Assembly (NCBI RefSeq): GCF_001411555.2
Contig: NC_049911.1
Coordinates: forward strand, 1,984,001 to 2,048,000
Length of the DNA: 64,000 bases
Direction of reading: 5' to 3'
Source of the DNA: Juglans regia
Lineage: Eukaryota > Streptophyta > Magnoliopsida > Fagales > Juglandaceae
Each line of letters opens with the position of its first letter. Position 1 is the stretch's first letter. The translations under genes and the position numbers were made by a program. This document shows positions 1 to 11,038 of the stretch, piece after piece. The notes below the pieces were generated by a model, which was given only the letters and a program-made list of their open reading frames with translations, made no database searches and was not told the DNA's origin.

Positions 1-121
1 GATGAAGCTACGACCCGACTTTGACATTGCACGCCCTAATCTAATGAATCGTGCTCCATCTCTAGATGCTTGTTTGGGTGAACTTCTTCGTGAGGAGTAG
101 CGTCTACTCACTCACACTTCC

Positions 122-331
122 ATGGCACATCAGGCTCCAGCTAGTGCACCTGTTTCTGTGGCTTTTGCAGCACATAGGAGGAATAAGGGTAAAGACATGC
201 GTGTTGTTCAGTGCTTTAGTTGTAAAATTTTTGGTCATATTGCTCGGGATTGCCCTAAGAAGTTCTGTAACTATTGCAAGAAACAAGGTCATATCATTTC
301 TGCTTGTCCCATTCGACCTGAAAGGAAGTAG
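122..331 (+). pseudogene. copia gag fragment with two CCHC zinc knuckles
   Basis: This short open stretch encodes two adjacent CX2CX4HX4C zinc knuckles (CFSCKIFGHIARDC and CNYCKKQGHIISAC), which bind retroelement RNA in the nucleocapsid part of Gag. A stop follows after a lysine-rich end, and the upstream capsid part is not in a continuous frame here. Two knuckles in a row are common in one large plant copia group; the other copia copies in this window carry one or none that I can see. Confidence 0.8.
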
Positions 332-376
332 GGTATTGTTTATCATGCATCCGTTGGTGCCTCTAGTTCTACTGCA

Positions 377-1852
377 TTGCCTGCTGTCTTGCCGGTTGTT
401 CCTATTCCTGCTCCTACAGCCTTAGCTAACCTAAACACACTCACTCCTGAAATGGTACAACAGATGATTATTTTTGTTTTTTTTGCTTTTGGTCTCTCAG
501 GTAATCATAAAGTTTCTTCTAAGTCACGATATTTTGGCTCCAGAGCCTTTAACCATATGACCAATACTGTTGTTCCTCTTTCCAATGTCAGAAATTATGA
601 TAGAAACCTGAAAATTAACACCGCTGATGGTAGTTCTCTGCCTATCAGTGTTGTTGGTGATCTTTCCTCTTTCTTAACTAATATTTTTGTGTCTCCTGAC
701 CTCTCCACAAATATTATTTATGTTGGTCAATTGGTTGATAATAATTGTAATGTTCATTTCTCTAGTTCTGGTTGTGTTGTTCAGGATCAAGTGTTAGGGA
801 AGATGATCGCGAAGGTGCCTAAAGTGGGACAACTCTTTCCTCTTCACGTTTCTCCCTCCACCATTATTCCTAGTTTTCCTTTACTTTCATTTGCATGTAA
901 TGTTGTTGTTTCTAGAAATAAGATGTGGCATAGACGTCTAGGCCACCCAAACTCTGATGTACTTCGTACTTTGTTTAATTCTGATTTATTGGGAAATAAA
1001 GCATGTTCTTCTCTTAATTTTTCTTTTGATTGTACATCATGCAAACTTGGCAAAAGTAAAGTTCTACATTTTCCTCATCATGCATCTCGTGCATCATAAG
1101 GCTTCAATCTTATTCATAGTGATGTTTAGGAGATTGCACATGTTGTTTCTCATGTGTATTATAAGTACTTTGTTACTTTCATTGATGACTTTTGTCACTT
1201 TACTTGGATTTACTTCCTACGGGCTAAGGCTGAAGTTTTTTCAGTATTTAAGCACTTTCTTGCACTTCTTGAGACTTAATTCTTTGCCAGCATCAAGGTA
1301 TTGCACTCTGATTCTGGCGACGAATATGTGTTTAATGAGTTTATGGACTTTCTTCAAAGCAAAGGGATTATCTCTCAGTATTCTTGTCCTTCAACACCGC
1401 AACAAAATGGTATTGTTGAGAAGAAAAATCATCACATTCATGATGTGGTAAGAACTCTTTTACTTGAATCATCTGTTCCTCCTCGTTTTTGGTGTTAAGC
1501 CCTTTCGACTTCAGTTCATTTGATCAATCGCTTACCATCTCTTACGTTACATCATGTTTCTCCCTTCTTTAAGTTGTTTGTTCATTCTCCTTCATATTCT
1601 TATCTTCGGGCATTTGGTTGTGTTTGTTTTGTGCATCTCCCTGCTCATGAACGACATAAGCTTACTGCTCAATCTGTTAAGTGTGTTTTTCTTGGTTATG
1701 CTATACCTCAAAATGGTTATGTTTGTTATGATCATCATGCTCTTCGTATATGTGTTTCGAGGAATGTGATATTCTTTGAAAATCAATATTTCTTTTCATC
1801 TCATGTTGAGCTACCATCTGTATCTATATCTCTTTTGCCTAGCTTTTCCTGA
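377..1852 (+). pseudogene. copia protease-remnant/integrase region, frames broken
   Basis: The first open part (377-1099) ends with a GAG-pre-integrase domain: WHRRLGHPNSDVL, then CTSCKLGKSK, matching the HHCC zinc-binding head of integrase. A second part (1301-1498) carries the integrase core end with HSDSGDEY and STPQQNGIVEKKN, the region of the second Asp and the Glu of the D-D-E triad. A third part (1520-1852) holds the integrase C-terminal piece with FGCVCFVHLP and KCVFLGY. Stops and shifts at about 1100 and 1496 show that the gene is inactive. Confidence 0.8.
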
Positions 1853-2129
1853 TTCCCTAACAATTGTGGAAAAGTTCAAACCTAGTTTTGTGTATGGAAG
1901 ACGTAGTTGACATGAGTCTGGTTCCACTTCCTTTATGCCCTCTCACGATCTTGACCTAGCACATGATCCAGCTCCTGTTTCCACCACTCTTCGCCGGTCT
2001 ACTCACCCTTCTCGACCCCTTAATTGGTATGGTTTTTCCTCCATTGTCTCTCTTGTGGCTATTTTATCCTCTATTGCCATTCCTTCTTGCTACAAACAGG
2101 CCATGGAACATAAGTGTTGGTAAAATGCA

Positions 2130-3180
2130 ATGCAAACAGAACTTCAAGCACTTAAGGAGAATCACACTTGGGATATTGTTCATTGCCCCTACAGTCAAGC
2201 CTATTGGGAGTAAATGGGCTCACTTCTTTCCTTCAGTTTTACACAAAGTCAGTATGATTATTCTCTCTTCTTCCACAAGTCTACATCGGGTATAGTCATT
2301 CTCTTGGTTTATGTGGATGATATTATCATTACTAGCACTGACTGTGGTTTGATCATTAAGCTTCAACAGTTGTTGCATGCGACTTTCGATATGAAAGATC
2401 GTGGCCGGCACACATACTTCTTAGGACTGGAAGTACATCATCGGGCCAATGGTATTTTCTTGAACCAGCATAAGTATATTCAAGACCTTATTACCTTGGC
2501 TGGTTTGAAGGACACTTTTTTTGTTGATACTCCTAAGGAGGTAAATGTCAAATACAGGAATGATGAAGGGGACCTTCTGGATAATCCTACTCTCTATCGG
2601 TGCCTAGTTGAGAGTCTTATCTACTTGACCACTAATCACCCCGATATCTCTTATGTTGTTCATCAGGTCAGTTAGTTTATGTCTTCTCCTCAGCATCTCC
2701 ATCTTGCTGCAATTTGACGCATCATCTGCTATCTTCGAGGTTCACCTACTCCTGGGTTATTCTTTCCTACAGGCCCATCTCTTCAACTTGTTGCCTATAG
2801 TGATGCTGATTGGGCTGGGTGTCCGGATACGCGTCGATCTACTATGGGTTGGTGTATATTTTTAGGTGATGCCTTAATTTCTTGGAGATGTAAGAAACAA
2901 GATCGTGTTTCTAAATCCTCTATTGAGGCCGAGTATAGCTACACGGTCTTCTTGAGGAGCTTGAATTTCCTCAGACTACTTCTACCCCTTTTTATGCTGA
3001 TAACACTAGTGTTATTCATATTATCACCAATCCCGTTTTACATGAACGAATCAAGCACATTGAAGTTGATTGTCATTCTATCCGAGATACCTTACATTTC
3101 TTCGGATCTCTAAGTGGCTGATATCTTCACCAAAGCAATGACTCGATAGTGGCATCAATTTCTGATTGGCAAATTGTTAC
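2130..3180 (+). pseudogene. copia reverse transcriptase and RNase H remnants
   Basis: The reverse transcriptase active-site motif YVDDI lies in the open part 2214-2675, followed by the DRGRHTYFLGLEV connection and the QHKYIQDLI segment typical of copia. The N-terminal half of the enzyme is missing or scrambled between about 1860 and 2200. RNase H remnants follow at about 2770-3170 (SDADWAGCPDTRRST in shifted frames, then IEAEY), ending just before the polypurine tract. Several stops make this non-functional. Confidence 0.8.
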
Positions 3181-3213
3181 TGGTTGACTTACCAGCATCA
3201 ATTTGAGGGGGGA

Positions 3214-3394
3214 TGTTAACGTATACCATTTAGGAAGTTATACAATTTAGGACTCATCTTTTAATATTAGCTGTACAGATATATTACCATGTATATAGGT
3301 TGATTATTAGGGATCGGTTAGATGTTTTCCGTGTATAGCAAAATATTATCTATATTTCCTTATATAGCGGCTGATTACGTTGTGAATTGGAGGC
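3214..3394 (+). repeat. Partial 3' LTR of the first copia element
   Basis: The LTR starts with TGTTAACG directly after the polypurine tract and has the AT-rich make-up of a copia LTR. No CA end or target duplication is visible, because LINE-like coding sequence begins near 3400. Without the 5' LTR the exact length cannot be checked. Confidence 0.6.
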
Positions 3395-5345
3395 TAAAAT
3401 TATAGAGCTAGTTTTTCCAAATATTATGGATTTTTTGAGTGTTTTGACATCCGACGAGAAGGGTAAAAGAAAATGGGTGGTTTGGAATAAGATCTGTTGA
3501 CCTACTGAAGAAGGTGGCTTAGGTATTAGGGATTTTGGGGATATTCAGCGGACTTTACACATGAAACTTGCATGGCGTTTGTTTTCGGGTCATTCATTGT
3601 GGATGGATTTTTTTAGAGGTAAGTATGTTAGGGCCAATCATTTATCTCTTTTGGCGTCGAATAAGGGTTCTCGTTTTTTAAGGTCTATTGTTAAGAGTAT
3701 TCCTCATATTCTTAATAACTCTAAGTGGCGTGTGCGAGAGGGTAATCTCTCTTTTTGGTATGATAATTGAGATGAAGGTGATCCGCTCAATGCTCATTTA
3801 TAGTGATTGAGCAACATTTGTTAAAGGTTAAAGAGTTATACATTGATAATGGTTGGGATGTTCCTCTCTTGGAAAGGCCTGTGGATCAACAAAAAGCTAC
3901 GGAATTGCTTCAATTCTTGGCGAGGCGTAAAGAGGGACAAGATGTGTTACTTTAGAGGAAGGAGAATGATGGTATTTTTAGTACTAAAAGTGCCTTGGAT
4001 TGTATTAGGGTTTGGGTGACCCTTTTACCCTAGGCCCATTGGATTTGGCACAATAACCTTCCTAAGAAAATCTCCATTATGATGTAGAAGGCTTCTAATA
4101 ATTGCTTGAATGTGGATGAAAAGATTAAAATGGCAGGGATCCCTTTGGTGTCTAAATGTAATTGTTGTTCTTTGAGTCAGATTAAGGACCTTAATCATGT
4201 TCTTTATACTGGTGATTTTGCTAGACAAATTTAGCGTATGGCTTCTGTTCAGTTAAGTGTGCATATGGGTGAGTTCCGAACTTAGAAAGAGTAAATTAAT
4301 TTTTGGTTTCGCCGTGCTGGTAAATCGTCTTAGGTTCAGACTATTTTTGGTCTCCTTCCTTCATTATCTCATGGAAGTTATTGGAAAGGCGTTGCAAAGC
4401 CAGGTATGAAGGTAAGCTTGATACGGTTGAGTCTGTTTAGCATGTTATTAATTATTGGATCCATAGAATTATGCAATTAAATATGAAAGCTTTGAGACTT
4501 CCTAGCCAGGATGCTACCATTCTTAAGAGACTAGATATTTTGATTTCAATTCCTAAAGAAAAGAAGGTTTCTGTGGTGAATTTGATCCTGCCCCGGTAGA
4601 ATTGGGTTAAACTTAATATTGATGGGAGCAGTTTGGGAAATCCCGGTCCGACTGGGGCGGGGGGTGTCATTCGTGATGTCGGAGGTAAGATGCATGCTGC
4701 TTTTTCTACCTCCTTAGGGCAGGGTTCCAATAATTTCGCTGAATTAAGGAGTTTGTTGGAATGTGTCAAGAGATGCTATCATCTGGGCTTTCGTCGAGTT
4801 CAGATTGAGACAGATTCTCAAATTCTTATTAATTGGATTAAAAAAGGAGAGTGTAATATTTGGTATCTTGAGGATTATTGGGATGAGATTCAAGTTTGTC
4901 TTGATTGATTGGAGTACAGTGTGAGTCATGTCTTTCGTGAAGGTAATGCGGTGGTAGATTTTCTAGCGAAACAGGGAGATGGGGGTCTGAATATGGATTA
5001 GACTGAAGATAGAGTTTCTTTGCCCAGTAAGTTAAGAGGTCTTATTTGGATGGATAGACTTGGTCTTCCTTATTTGATAATATCTTAGTTTTATTTGCTT
5101 TTGTTTTCATTGTTATTTTATTATCTATTTGCGCTGGTGTTTTCTTGCTGGTTGTTTATATTTTTTTATAGGTTTATTTTTTCTGATCTTTATGTTGTTT
5201 TTGGCACCTTGTAATTTTGGTTTCATGTTTATGATTTTTTAGGCCTGTGTTTTGGTCTTTCTTGAATATTTGTAAACCCCCAGGTTTTTAGTTGTAACCA
5301 CGATTTTCCTCCACCACTAACTCCATTACTTCATGATATAATGAA
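3395..5345 (+). mobile_element. Degraded LINE (non-LTR retrotransposon), 5'-truncated
   Basis: The segment encodes, in order, the C-terminal part of a LINE reverse transcriptase (about 3480-3770, with IRDFGDIQRTLHMKLAWRLF), a zf-RVT-like region (about 4020-4250) and an RNase H domain (about 4597-4990). It closes with an untranslated tail and a short A-rich end near 5340 (ATAATGAAAAACAAATA). Stop codons occur throughout. It adjoins the truncated copia LTR, so it either inserted into that element or was joined to it by deletion. Target duplications were not found. Confidence 0.8.
4597..4980 (+). pseudogene. LINE-encoded RNase H domain (RVT_3 type)
   Basis: The translation starts WVKLNIDGSSLGNPGPTGAG and continues with GGVIRD, NFAELRSLLE and QIETDSQILINWI, then VSHVFREGNAVVDFLA. 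These carry the expected acidic residues of the RNase H fold: Asp in NIDGS, Glu in NFAEL, Asp in ETDSQ and Asp in AVVDF. A stop between the third and fourth motifs (after QVCLD, 4906-4908) breaks the frame. In plant LINEs this domain sits at the end of ORF2 and degrades RNA of the RNA-DNA hybrid. Confidence 0.85.
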
Positions 5346-5751
5346 AAACAAATATTCTTCTAAATAGACTTCTTCTTTTTTCTTAATTTTTGGAGATAGA
5401 TGGTATGAGACCAACCTAAACATTTTGTACATTATTAGAACATCTTAAATGAAATGTTTTTATTATTTTTAATTGAATATCTTAAATTATTCCTGAGCAC
5501 TACACGAGTCTGGCCTCAATTTACTCTGATAACGAGGTCATTGGCAGTTCTTTTCTTGTGCGCGTCATACCCCCTCAAAGATTTACTCAGCCATTTACGA
5601 AAAACCAACTTTCAGGGCCAATATGGTAAGCAAGTACTAGCAATAACTAAAGGAACTATTTATGCAATAGGAATCTCTAAACATTTGACGCATGAAAATA
5701 ACGAATCCTTCAATGCGTGGATATAATTGCACCAAGTAGGCAAGCGCTAAC
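5346..5751. other. Junction between LINE and ABCG31 exon 4; possible decayed exon
   Basis: No intact coding exon is visible. On the minus strand, sequence at about 5510-5610 contains a short stretch (reading AHKKRTAN around 5534-5563) faintly like the region after the ABCG31 Walker A exon, but it has stops and shifts. It may be a dead exon 5 or chance. The rest is intron-like sequence following the donor site of exon 4. Confidence 0.3.
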
Positions 5752-7804
5752 CTTTAAGTTGCTGTCAAGTTTCCCCGCGAGAGCTAAAAGCAAGGTGGAT
5801 TTGCCAGAACCTGGAGGTCCCAAGAGCAAAGTCATCCTACAAAGGCCGAATCAGCTTGTTTGGTCAATTCAAACAAAAACACATGAAAGTAATGAATCCC
5901 TCTAACACAACCAGAAAAGAGCATAGATACGCCAAATATTAGAACGTGACAGTTCTTGCTTTTTGGAAAACTCTTAAGGTTGACCTACTTGTTTTCCTTT
6001 TGGTCTGCATATCACCAGCTTTCCAAAACCATAATGAAATTAAGGATAATTAAAAATTATTTGCTCTTAATATTTTGTCTATAGTTAAGTATTAAAGTAT
6101 CCTCGCAAAATAGTTTGGCTTTTTGAAATGAAAGTACTTCACTTTGTTGTGCGCAAAATTAAAGTACTTTTAACTTCAGAACCAACAAGGGAGAAACATT
6201 TAAGAATGCCTACATTGCTCAGATGAAAAGTAATTAGTGTAATATCAGATTAAAGCTCATTTTGTGCCCATTAGCGGACACTGTGAGATAAGGCCGCAAT
6301 CTTCTTTACACAACGGTACAGTAAGTTTAAAAAATGCTCTGATTACTAGTATGAATTAAATGCGAGATCAAAGTTTACCTTAAGCTCGAGTATGTTACTT
6401 CTTTTTTTTTTTTTTTAACTTTTATATTCAATAACAGAGCATGGTTCAGTTAGTAGAGAAGATTTTATTTTATTTTCTTTCTATTATTTTCTACCATCAG
6501 TAGCTCTTTGTACAAGGGAAGGAAGAACTCTTGTTATACCTTCCCGGTTTCACGACACCATTGATGTTGTTCAGGATGGTTAAGGAGTGTCGCTTTGGTC
6601 GAAATATCCGTAGACTAGTTAAAATTCGCTGCATTCAAAGAATTAAGAAAAAAGATAATGTGAGGTCCAAAAGATTTAATTATAATGCATTAAAATCCAG
6701 TACACTAGAATAAAACTCGACCTCAATGACGTCACGAGAAGCATTAACCAAAGTAGGCAAAGCTCTTGAACCGGTTTGAACATTGGCCTCAATGTTCAAG
6801 TTCTCGTACCTCACTTCCACCGTCGGCACCTCCAATCCGACTCTTTTAATGATGAAAAAGTATACGTAATTAATATAATCGGAGAAATAAACACGAATTA
6901 CACGATTGTGAAGTTCGAATATCGTTTACTTAACGAATTATCCAGTTACGAAGATATCGAAATCGAATTTCCTGGATATAGAGAAGTTCAGACTCTGTAC
7001 AATACAAACAGTTTACAGTTCTCATTACGCAAATCCCCGTTTCTATGTATACCATGTCTAACTTGATTTTGTATAGTTGCAGACGATATTATGCACATCC
7101 CTCTTTCTATGTATGGTTGATCGTGTTTCCGTGTATTACTTGAACTTGTATAGTTGCAAAAATGGAAAGCACAGATCGTCTGCAACTATACAAAATCAAG
7201 TTATACACGGAAACACGATCAAGCCATAGATAGAAACAATAGGCGTAATAGTTTTTCTGGATACAGATTGCATTTGAGAGTCTAAACTATCTGATATACA
7301 ATTTCAAAATATTTTAAAGAATTTAATTGAAATAAAGATTTAAAAGGATATAGAATAATCAAAATTATATTCTGGAATCCGGTTCAGTTGCAAGGACTTG
7401 GAAAATCGCAAACGCACAGAAACGAAATCCAGAAATGATAGAAAGAGAAAAAGAGACATGGAATCTTGAGCGCTATACCTATCGAGGCGCTCTTTAATGG
7501 CCGAGAGCAACCTATAGTTGTCTTGTTCATTGGTCGCCAAGGCATTCCTCACAACAAGCTCACGGCTAAAACGGTCCAGCTTCCGCACGTCGATCGTCTC
7601 TGTCTTAGAGTCCTCTTTCCCCTGCTCCGACGGAATCCGCCTCAACAACGCGAAGTTCGTCCGCTGATGCGGGGGAAACTTCTCGATAGCCGCCCATCGC
7701 AGCTCCTCCTCGTCCTCCGCCACCGATTCCGCATTCGAAGGTCTTCCAAAGGACTCTTCCGCTCCTCCAATCTCGAAGTACTCGCTCCCATTCGATGCCG
7801 CCAT
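5752..7804 (-). CDS. ABCG31: ABCG31-like (PDR-type) ABC transporter, first four coding exons only
   Basis: Four exons join in phase with GT-AG introns: 7804-7479, 6842-6722, 6628-6540 and 5836-5752 (207 residues). The start [11 protein letters not shown] and the segments [29 protein letters not shown] and VVKPGR follow the ABC_trans_N extension of plant full-size ABCG/PDR transporters, closest in memory to Arabidopsis ABCG31. Exon 4 holds Walker [10 protein letters not shown] (residues 185-193), of the first nucleotide-binding domain. ABCG31 family members are plasma-membrane transporters linked to abscisic acid and cuticle or pollen lipids; the substrate here is inferred. A full protein has about 1,400 residues, so two nucleotide-binding domains and all membrane helices are absent. 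The next exon is not found before the LINE at 5345. Either the rest lies beyond the retroelements, making a very long intron, or the gene is truncated. The four exons themselves have no stops. Confidence 0.85.
7101..7237. repeat. Inverted repeat (about 57-bp arms, 23-bp loop) in ABCG31 intron 1
   Basis: The arm 7101-7157 pairs with 7181-7237 with about six differences, including one bulge, leaving a loop of about 23 bases. A third, partial copy of the same unit stands in direct orientation at 7036-7082, so the core CTTGATTTTGTATAGTTGCA occurs three times. The structure lies in intron 1 and would be transcribed with the gene. It may be a short foldback transposon relic or could form a hairpin RNA. 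Confidence 0.75.
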
Positions 7805-8541
7805 AGCCTGAACTTCGTTCTCACTCTCTCTCTCTCTCTCTCTCTCCCCCGAAGAATGTGTTTCGGGAGATAGTTTGAATAGGGGCGGCTCCTTTTAACG
7901 GGATGAGAGAATGCGGATGGGCTTGTGCCGTTTGAATCAAGGCGGGGGTGGTTCTTTTAACACGCACTGAGAGCGAGAGAAAGATGCTGGACGGGTTTGT
8001 TAAGTTGTTAGTTGTTTTAGTTTTTCGTCCGAAGCCCCGCGAATTTTGAAGCGAATGGAATTCCGAATTTACCCCTTCAGTAGCAGGAACTTTTTGCCAA
8101 ATAAAGCGGTAAAAACTTGGCAGTTGTGTGGAGACACTCTACTCAGCCTCTCAACAATTGAAACTTTCTTTTCTTGATAACTGCCATCTATTCTCAAGAA
8201 TCTCAACAAAGCATCATCCATTGTCGCCTTGCTTTCTCACTGAGAAAATCAAAAATGAATCCCCCCCCCCCATGTATTAAAAAAAAAAAAATTCATCCAC
8301 TGTGAGACCATTTTTCCTTTATGATTCCGTTGATGAGAATTCCATAATTTAAAAATATAAGTTGTCAAGTGGTTACAAGAGTATTATAATTTTATAACAA
8401 TGCCCTCAATTTTAAAAAAAAATATTGAAACCTTTTTTTTTTAAACTATTTATATTTTAATAAAATAAATTATATAATGTTTCTAAAGTAATCGTAGTTT
8501 TAAAATATAAATCGTAATATAGTTATAAGAGTATTATAATT
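7805..8541. promoter_or_regulatory. 5' UTR and upstream region of ABCG31, with CT tract
   Basis: The stretch directly upstream of the ABCG31 ATG on the minus strand holds a pure TC/CT run at 7824-7847, a usual feature of plant 5' UTRs. Further away are C- and A-homopolymer runs (8262-8291) and AT-rich DNA. No gene is visible. The transcription start and TATA box were not identified with confidence. Confidence 0.4.
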
Positions 8542-8777
8542 GAGTAATGCTACTATGCCGTCTCATTTTATCTTCTTGTTTTGACCGCTTATGTATTTAA
8601 TTTTTTTAATTTTTTATCTTTTACTTAATTGTTAAGGAAATGACTATTATTGTATTAGTATTTTTTATTTTTTAAAAATGCTTAAATATATTTGAAATAA
8701 AAAGGAAAAAAAAGTACAATCTACACACTAGACGGCACACAGAATGAGCACATGCAGCCGGCAGAATATCACTGCTC
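8542..8777. mobile_element. Mutator-type MITE, 236 bp, 9-bp target duplication ATTATAATT
   Basis: The ends are imperfect inverted repeats: GAGTAATGCTACTATGCCG on the left and, read inward, GAGCAGTGATATTCTGCCGG on the right. An exact 9-bp duplication, ATTATAATT, flanks it at 8533-8541 and 8778-8786. A 9-bp duplication is the hallmark of Mutator-like elements. The inside is AT-rich without coding capacity. Confidence 0.8.
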
Positions 8778-8963
8778 ATTATAATTTTATAAAAATGCGT
8801 CTTAATTTAAATTTCTTTCCCTTGCAACAAGTAAAAGTAATAACATATCACTAGAGTATCGGCACAACCAGTAGTATTCTCTCAAAAACTGTGTTTTTAA
8901 TGGGATTCGAGACTTGAATCGATGACTCATTAGAGTATTTGAAAAAGTTAGGAGCCTCGAATT

Positions 8964-8964
<1 letters not shown>

Positions 8965-9013
<49 letters not shown>

Positions 9014-9014
9014 T
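8965..9014. repeat. ATT trinucleotide microsatellite
   Basis: About 16 uninterrupted TAT/ATT units lie in intergenic DNA between two MITEs. Such a pure run is likely to vary in length between individuals. Confidence 0.95.
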
Positions 9015-9202
9015 GTCATTTAATTGTAATATTAATGAGCCTCTTCCACTTGGAAATGATAATAATTAAGTAACGAAGATGCACAAGGACACATGAAGCA
9101 TGGCATACCAAAAACCCTCGAACCCAAAGTTTAAACTGGACCCTTTTTTTTTTGGTCTATGCAAGCAAATTCGAGCAATTATGAGGCAAATTACATTGGG
9201 AC

Positions 9203-9906
9203 TAGGGGTGATTAACGGTCCGGTCGGACCGAACGGACCGACCGTTTCGGTCCGGACCGGACCGGACCGAGACTTAGACCGGTCCGGTCCGGTCCATATT
9301 TTAGAGGACCGAAATCATTCGGTCCGGTCCACGGTCCACAGTTTTTTTGGACTGGACCGAATGAAAAATTAAAAAAAAATATATTTTTTATATAATAATT
9401 GTACAATTAACAATATAAATTTTTAAATATATTATTAATACTTGTTAATATTCTATAAATTAACAATATTTTATATATATCTTCATTTAACCTATCACTA
9501 TTAACAATATAAAATTTTAAATATACTATTAACACTTGTTAATATTCTATGAATTAATAAATATATAATATCAATTAGTTAATTATATAGTAATTATATA
9601 AATTAATAATATAATTTTCATCTAATTTATTATCATTGACCATATAAAATATTTTTTTATTGAGTTTGTTACATAATCCACATTAATAAGTCACTTAATT
9701 TAATTTAGTATTTTAAATAAATTTTTTTATTAATTATTTAAAAAAAAAAAAGGGCGGACCGACTGGACCGGACCGGACCGATAGCTATCGGTCCGGTCCG
9801 GTCCCTTTGGGTGTTCGGTCCGGTCTGGTCTCGAAAAATAATGGACCGAAAATTTTCGGTCCATCGCCGGACCGGACCGGACCGGACCGGCCCCTTTGCA
9901 GCCCTA
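9203..9906. mobile_element. hAT-type MITE with GGACCGG subterminal repeats, 704 bp
   Basis: The element begins TAGGGGTG and ends CAGCCCTA, a hAT-like terminal pair, and is flanked by an exact 8-bp duplication ATTGGGAC (9195-9202 and 9907-9914), as expected of hAT elements. About 150 bp at each end is packed with GGACCGG/GGTCCG units on both strands, and the centre is strongly AT-rich without coding capacity. Clustered subterminal repeats are the usual binding sites of hAT transposases. Confidence 0.9.
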
Positions 9907-9914
9907 ATTGGGAC

Positions 9915-10276
9915 GAACACGAAAAGAAAGTGGCGCTGTGTGTGTATCTTTCCATCTATGTATATATATGGAGCAATTATATATCTTTCTATATGTGTGT
10001 ATGTATATATATATATATATATATATTGAAATTTCTTAGAATTCTTGACAGAACATTATGGTTTAGCGGAATAGAAATAAATATATGAATTGAGCTCTAT
10101 AGCATTTATTGTTTTTCGGGTAACATTAAATTCTATATAGTCTATTTCATGTGTCTATCTCTTTCTCTCACTCTAAATCTTAGAATTCAGTAAAAAAATT
10201 TAAAGAATCTAAATCCGCACTTTTTTTAAAGAGATTGCACACTTACGTACTCCACGGAGTGACTGTAAATATAATT

Positions 10277-10317
<41 letters not shown>

Positions 10318-10508
10318 AGTCCATCTACTAGAGGCGAATAAAACTTTCTCCATCCCGCTGATGTGATAAAATTCAATTTAAAATGTGATTAAGATCAGTT
10401 TAATATAAACTTATGGTATAATAGGACATTTAAACTAACCTTGAGCAAGAATGGCGCGTTTTCTCATTTAGATAAATAAATTTCCTAGGAATAGAGGGAA
10501 CTTACGAA
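9915..10508. other. Intergenic, with two TA microsatellites
   Basis: No gene is seen. Alternating TA runs lie at 10004-10026 and 10281-10314. The rest is AT-rich without recognisable repeats. Confidence 0.8.
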
Positions 10509-10517
10509 GAGGATTTA

Positions 10518-10691
10518 GAGTAATTCTACATACAACCGTGAAGTGCGTAACCGCCGCGTAATCGCTTTGAAAAAGAGTGAGGTCCACTATTAAAAAATTA
10601 ATTTTTTTCATGTGGGTCCCATGTTTTATTCATTTTTTTCAAAGCGATTACGCGGCGGTTACGCAATTCACGGTTGTAAGTATCTTTTCTC
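10518..10691. mobile_element. Mutator-type MITE, 174 bp, 9-bp target duplication GAGGATTTA
   Basis: Nearly perfect inverted arms of more than 40 bp (TACAACCGTGAAGTGCGTAA on the left; its mirror, ending in ACGGTTGTA, on the right) surround a short AT-rich loop. The 9-bp sequence GAGGATTTA is repeated exactly at 10509-10517 and 10692-10700. A related copy in the opposite orientation lies at 35418-35590. No coding capacity. Confidence 0.92.
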
Positions 10692-10932
10692 GAGGATTTA
10701 TATGTTTCTATGTCTATATCTCATCTAATATGATAAGATTCCATCTGAAAAGCTCTTTATAGCAGTTTATATATTACTTTTTTGTAGAGTAAGACATCTC
10801 ATCTAATATATGCGCTTCTCATATAGAGAAACAAAATTTCCAGAAAAAGAGGAAATTTCAGCATTGTATTAACCAAAGAGTGTTTAAAAGGCATTGATTT
10901 AAAAGGGGGAAAAACTTCAGTTCAGATCACGC

Positions 10933-11010
10933 AGTTGTCATATGAAATTCTCGTGAGGTCATTAATTAATAGTTGTCATATGAAATTCTCGTGAGGTCAC
11001 GTATTAATTA
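10933..11010. repeat. Tandem duplication of a ~38-bp unit
   Basis: The unit AGTTGTCATATGAAATTCTC plus the following bases occurs twice in a row (10933-10970 and 10971-11010) with only small changes at the end. It stands just outside the LTR of the second copia element and does not belong to that LTR. Confidence 0.85.
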
Positions 11011-11038
11011 AGACACGTAGTCACTATTCATAACTGTC

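Larger units (their letters stand above)
1..3394 (+). mobile_element. Degraded Ty1/copia LTR retrotransposon, 5' part outside the window
   Basis: The order gag zinc knuckles, GAG-pre-integrase, integrase, reverse transcriptase and RNase H is the Ty1/copia order. All reading frames are broken by stops and shifts, so the copy is dead. A polypurine tract (TTGAGGGGGGA, 3203-3213) precedes a 3' LTR beginning TGTTAACG at 3214. The window opens inside gag, so the 5' LTR and primer-binding site are not visible. The 3' LTR appears cut short where LINE sequence begins near 3395; that boundary is approximate. Confidence 0.85.

Noticed and set aside
5500..5610. Possible ABCG31 exon 5 on the minus strand
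   Set aside because: Only a few residues (KKRTA) resemble the family, with stops and no convincing splice sites; kept as a possibility only.
3395..7804. ABCG31 interrupted by LINE within an exon
   Set aside because: Exon 4 ends with a normal GT donor at 5751 and over 400 bases separate it from the LINE, so the break, if any, lies in intron sequence.
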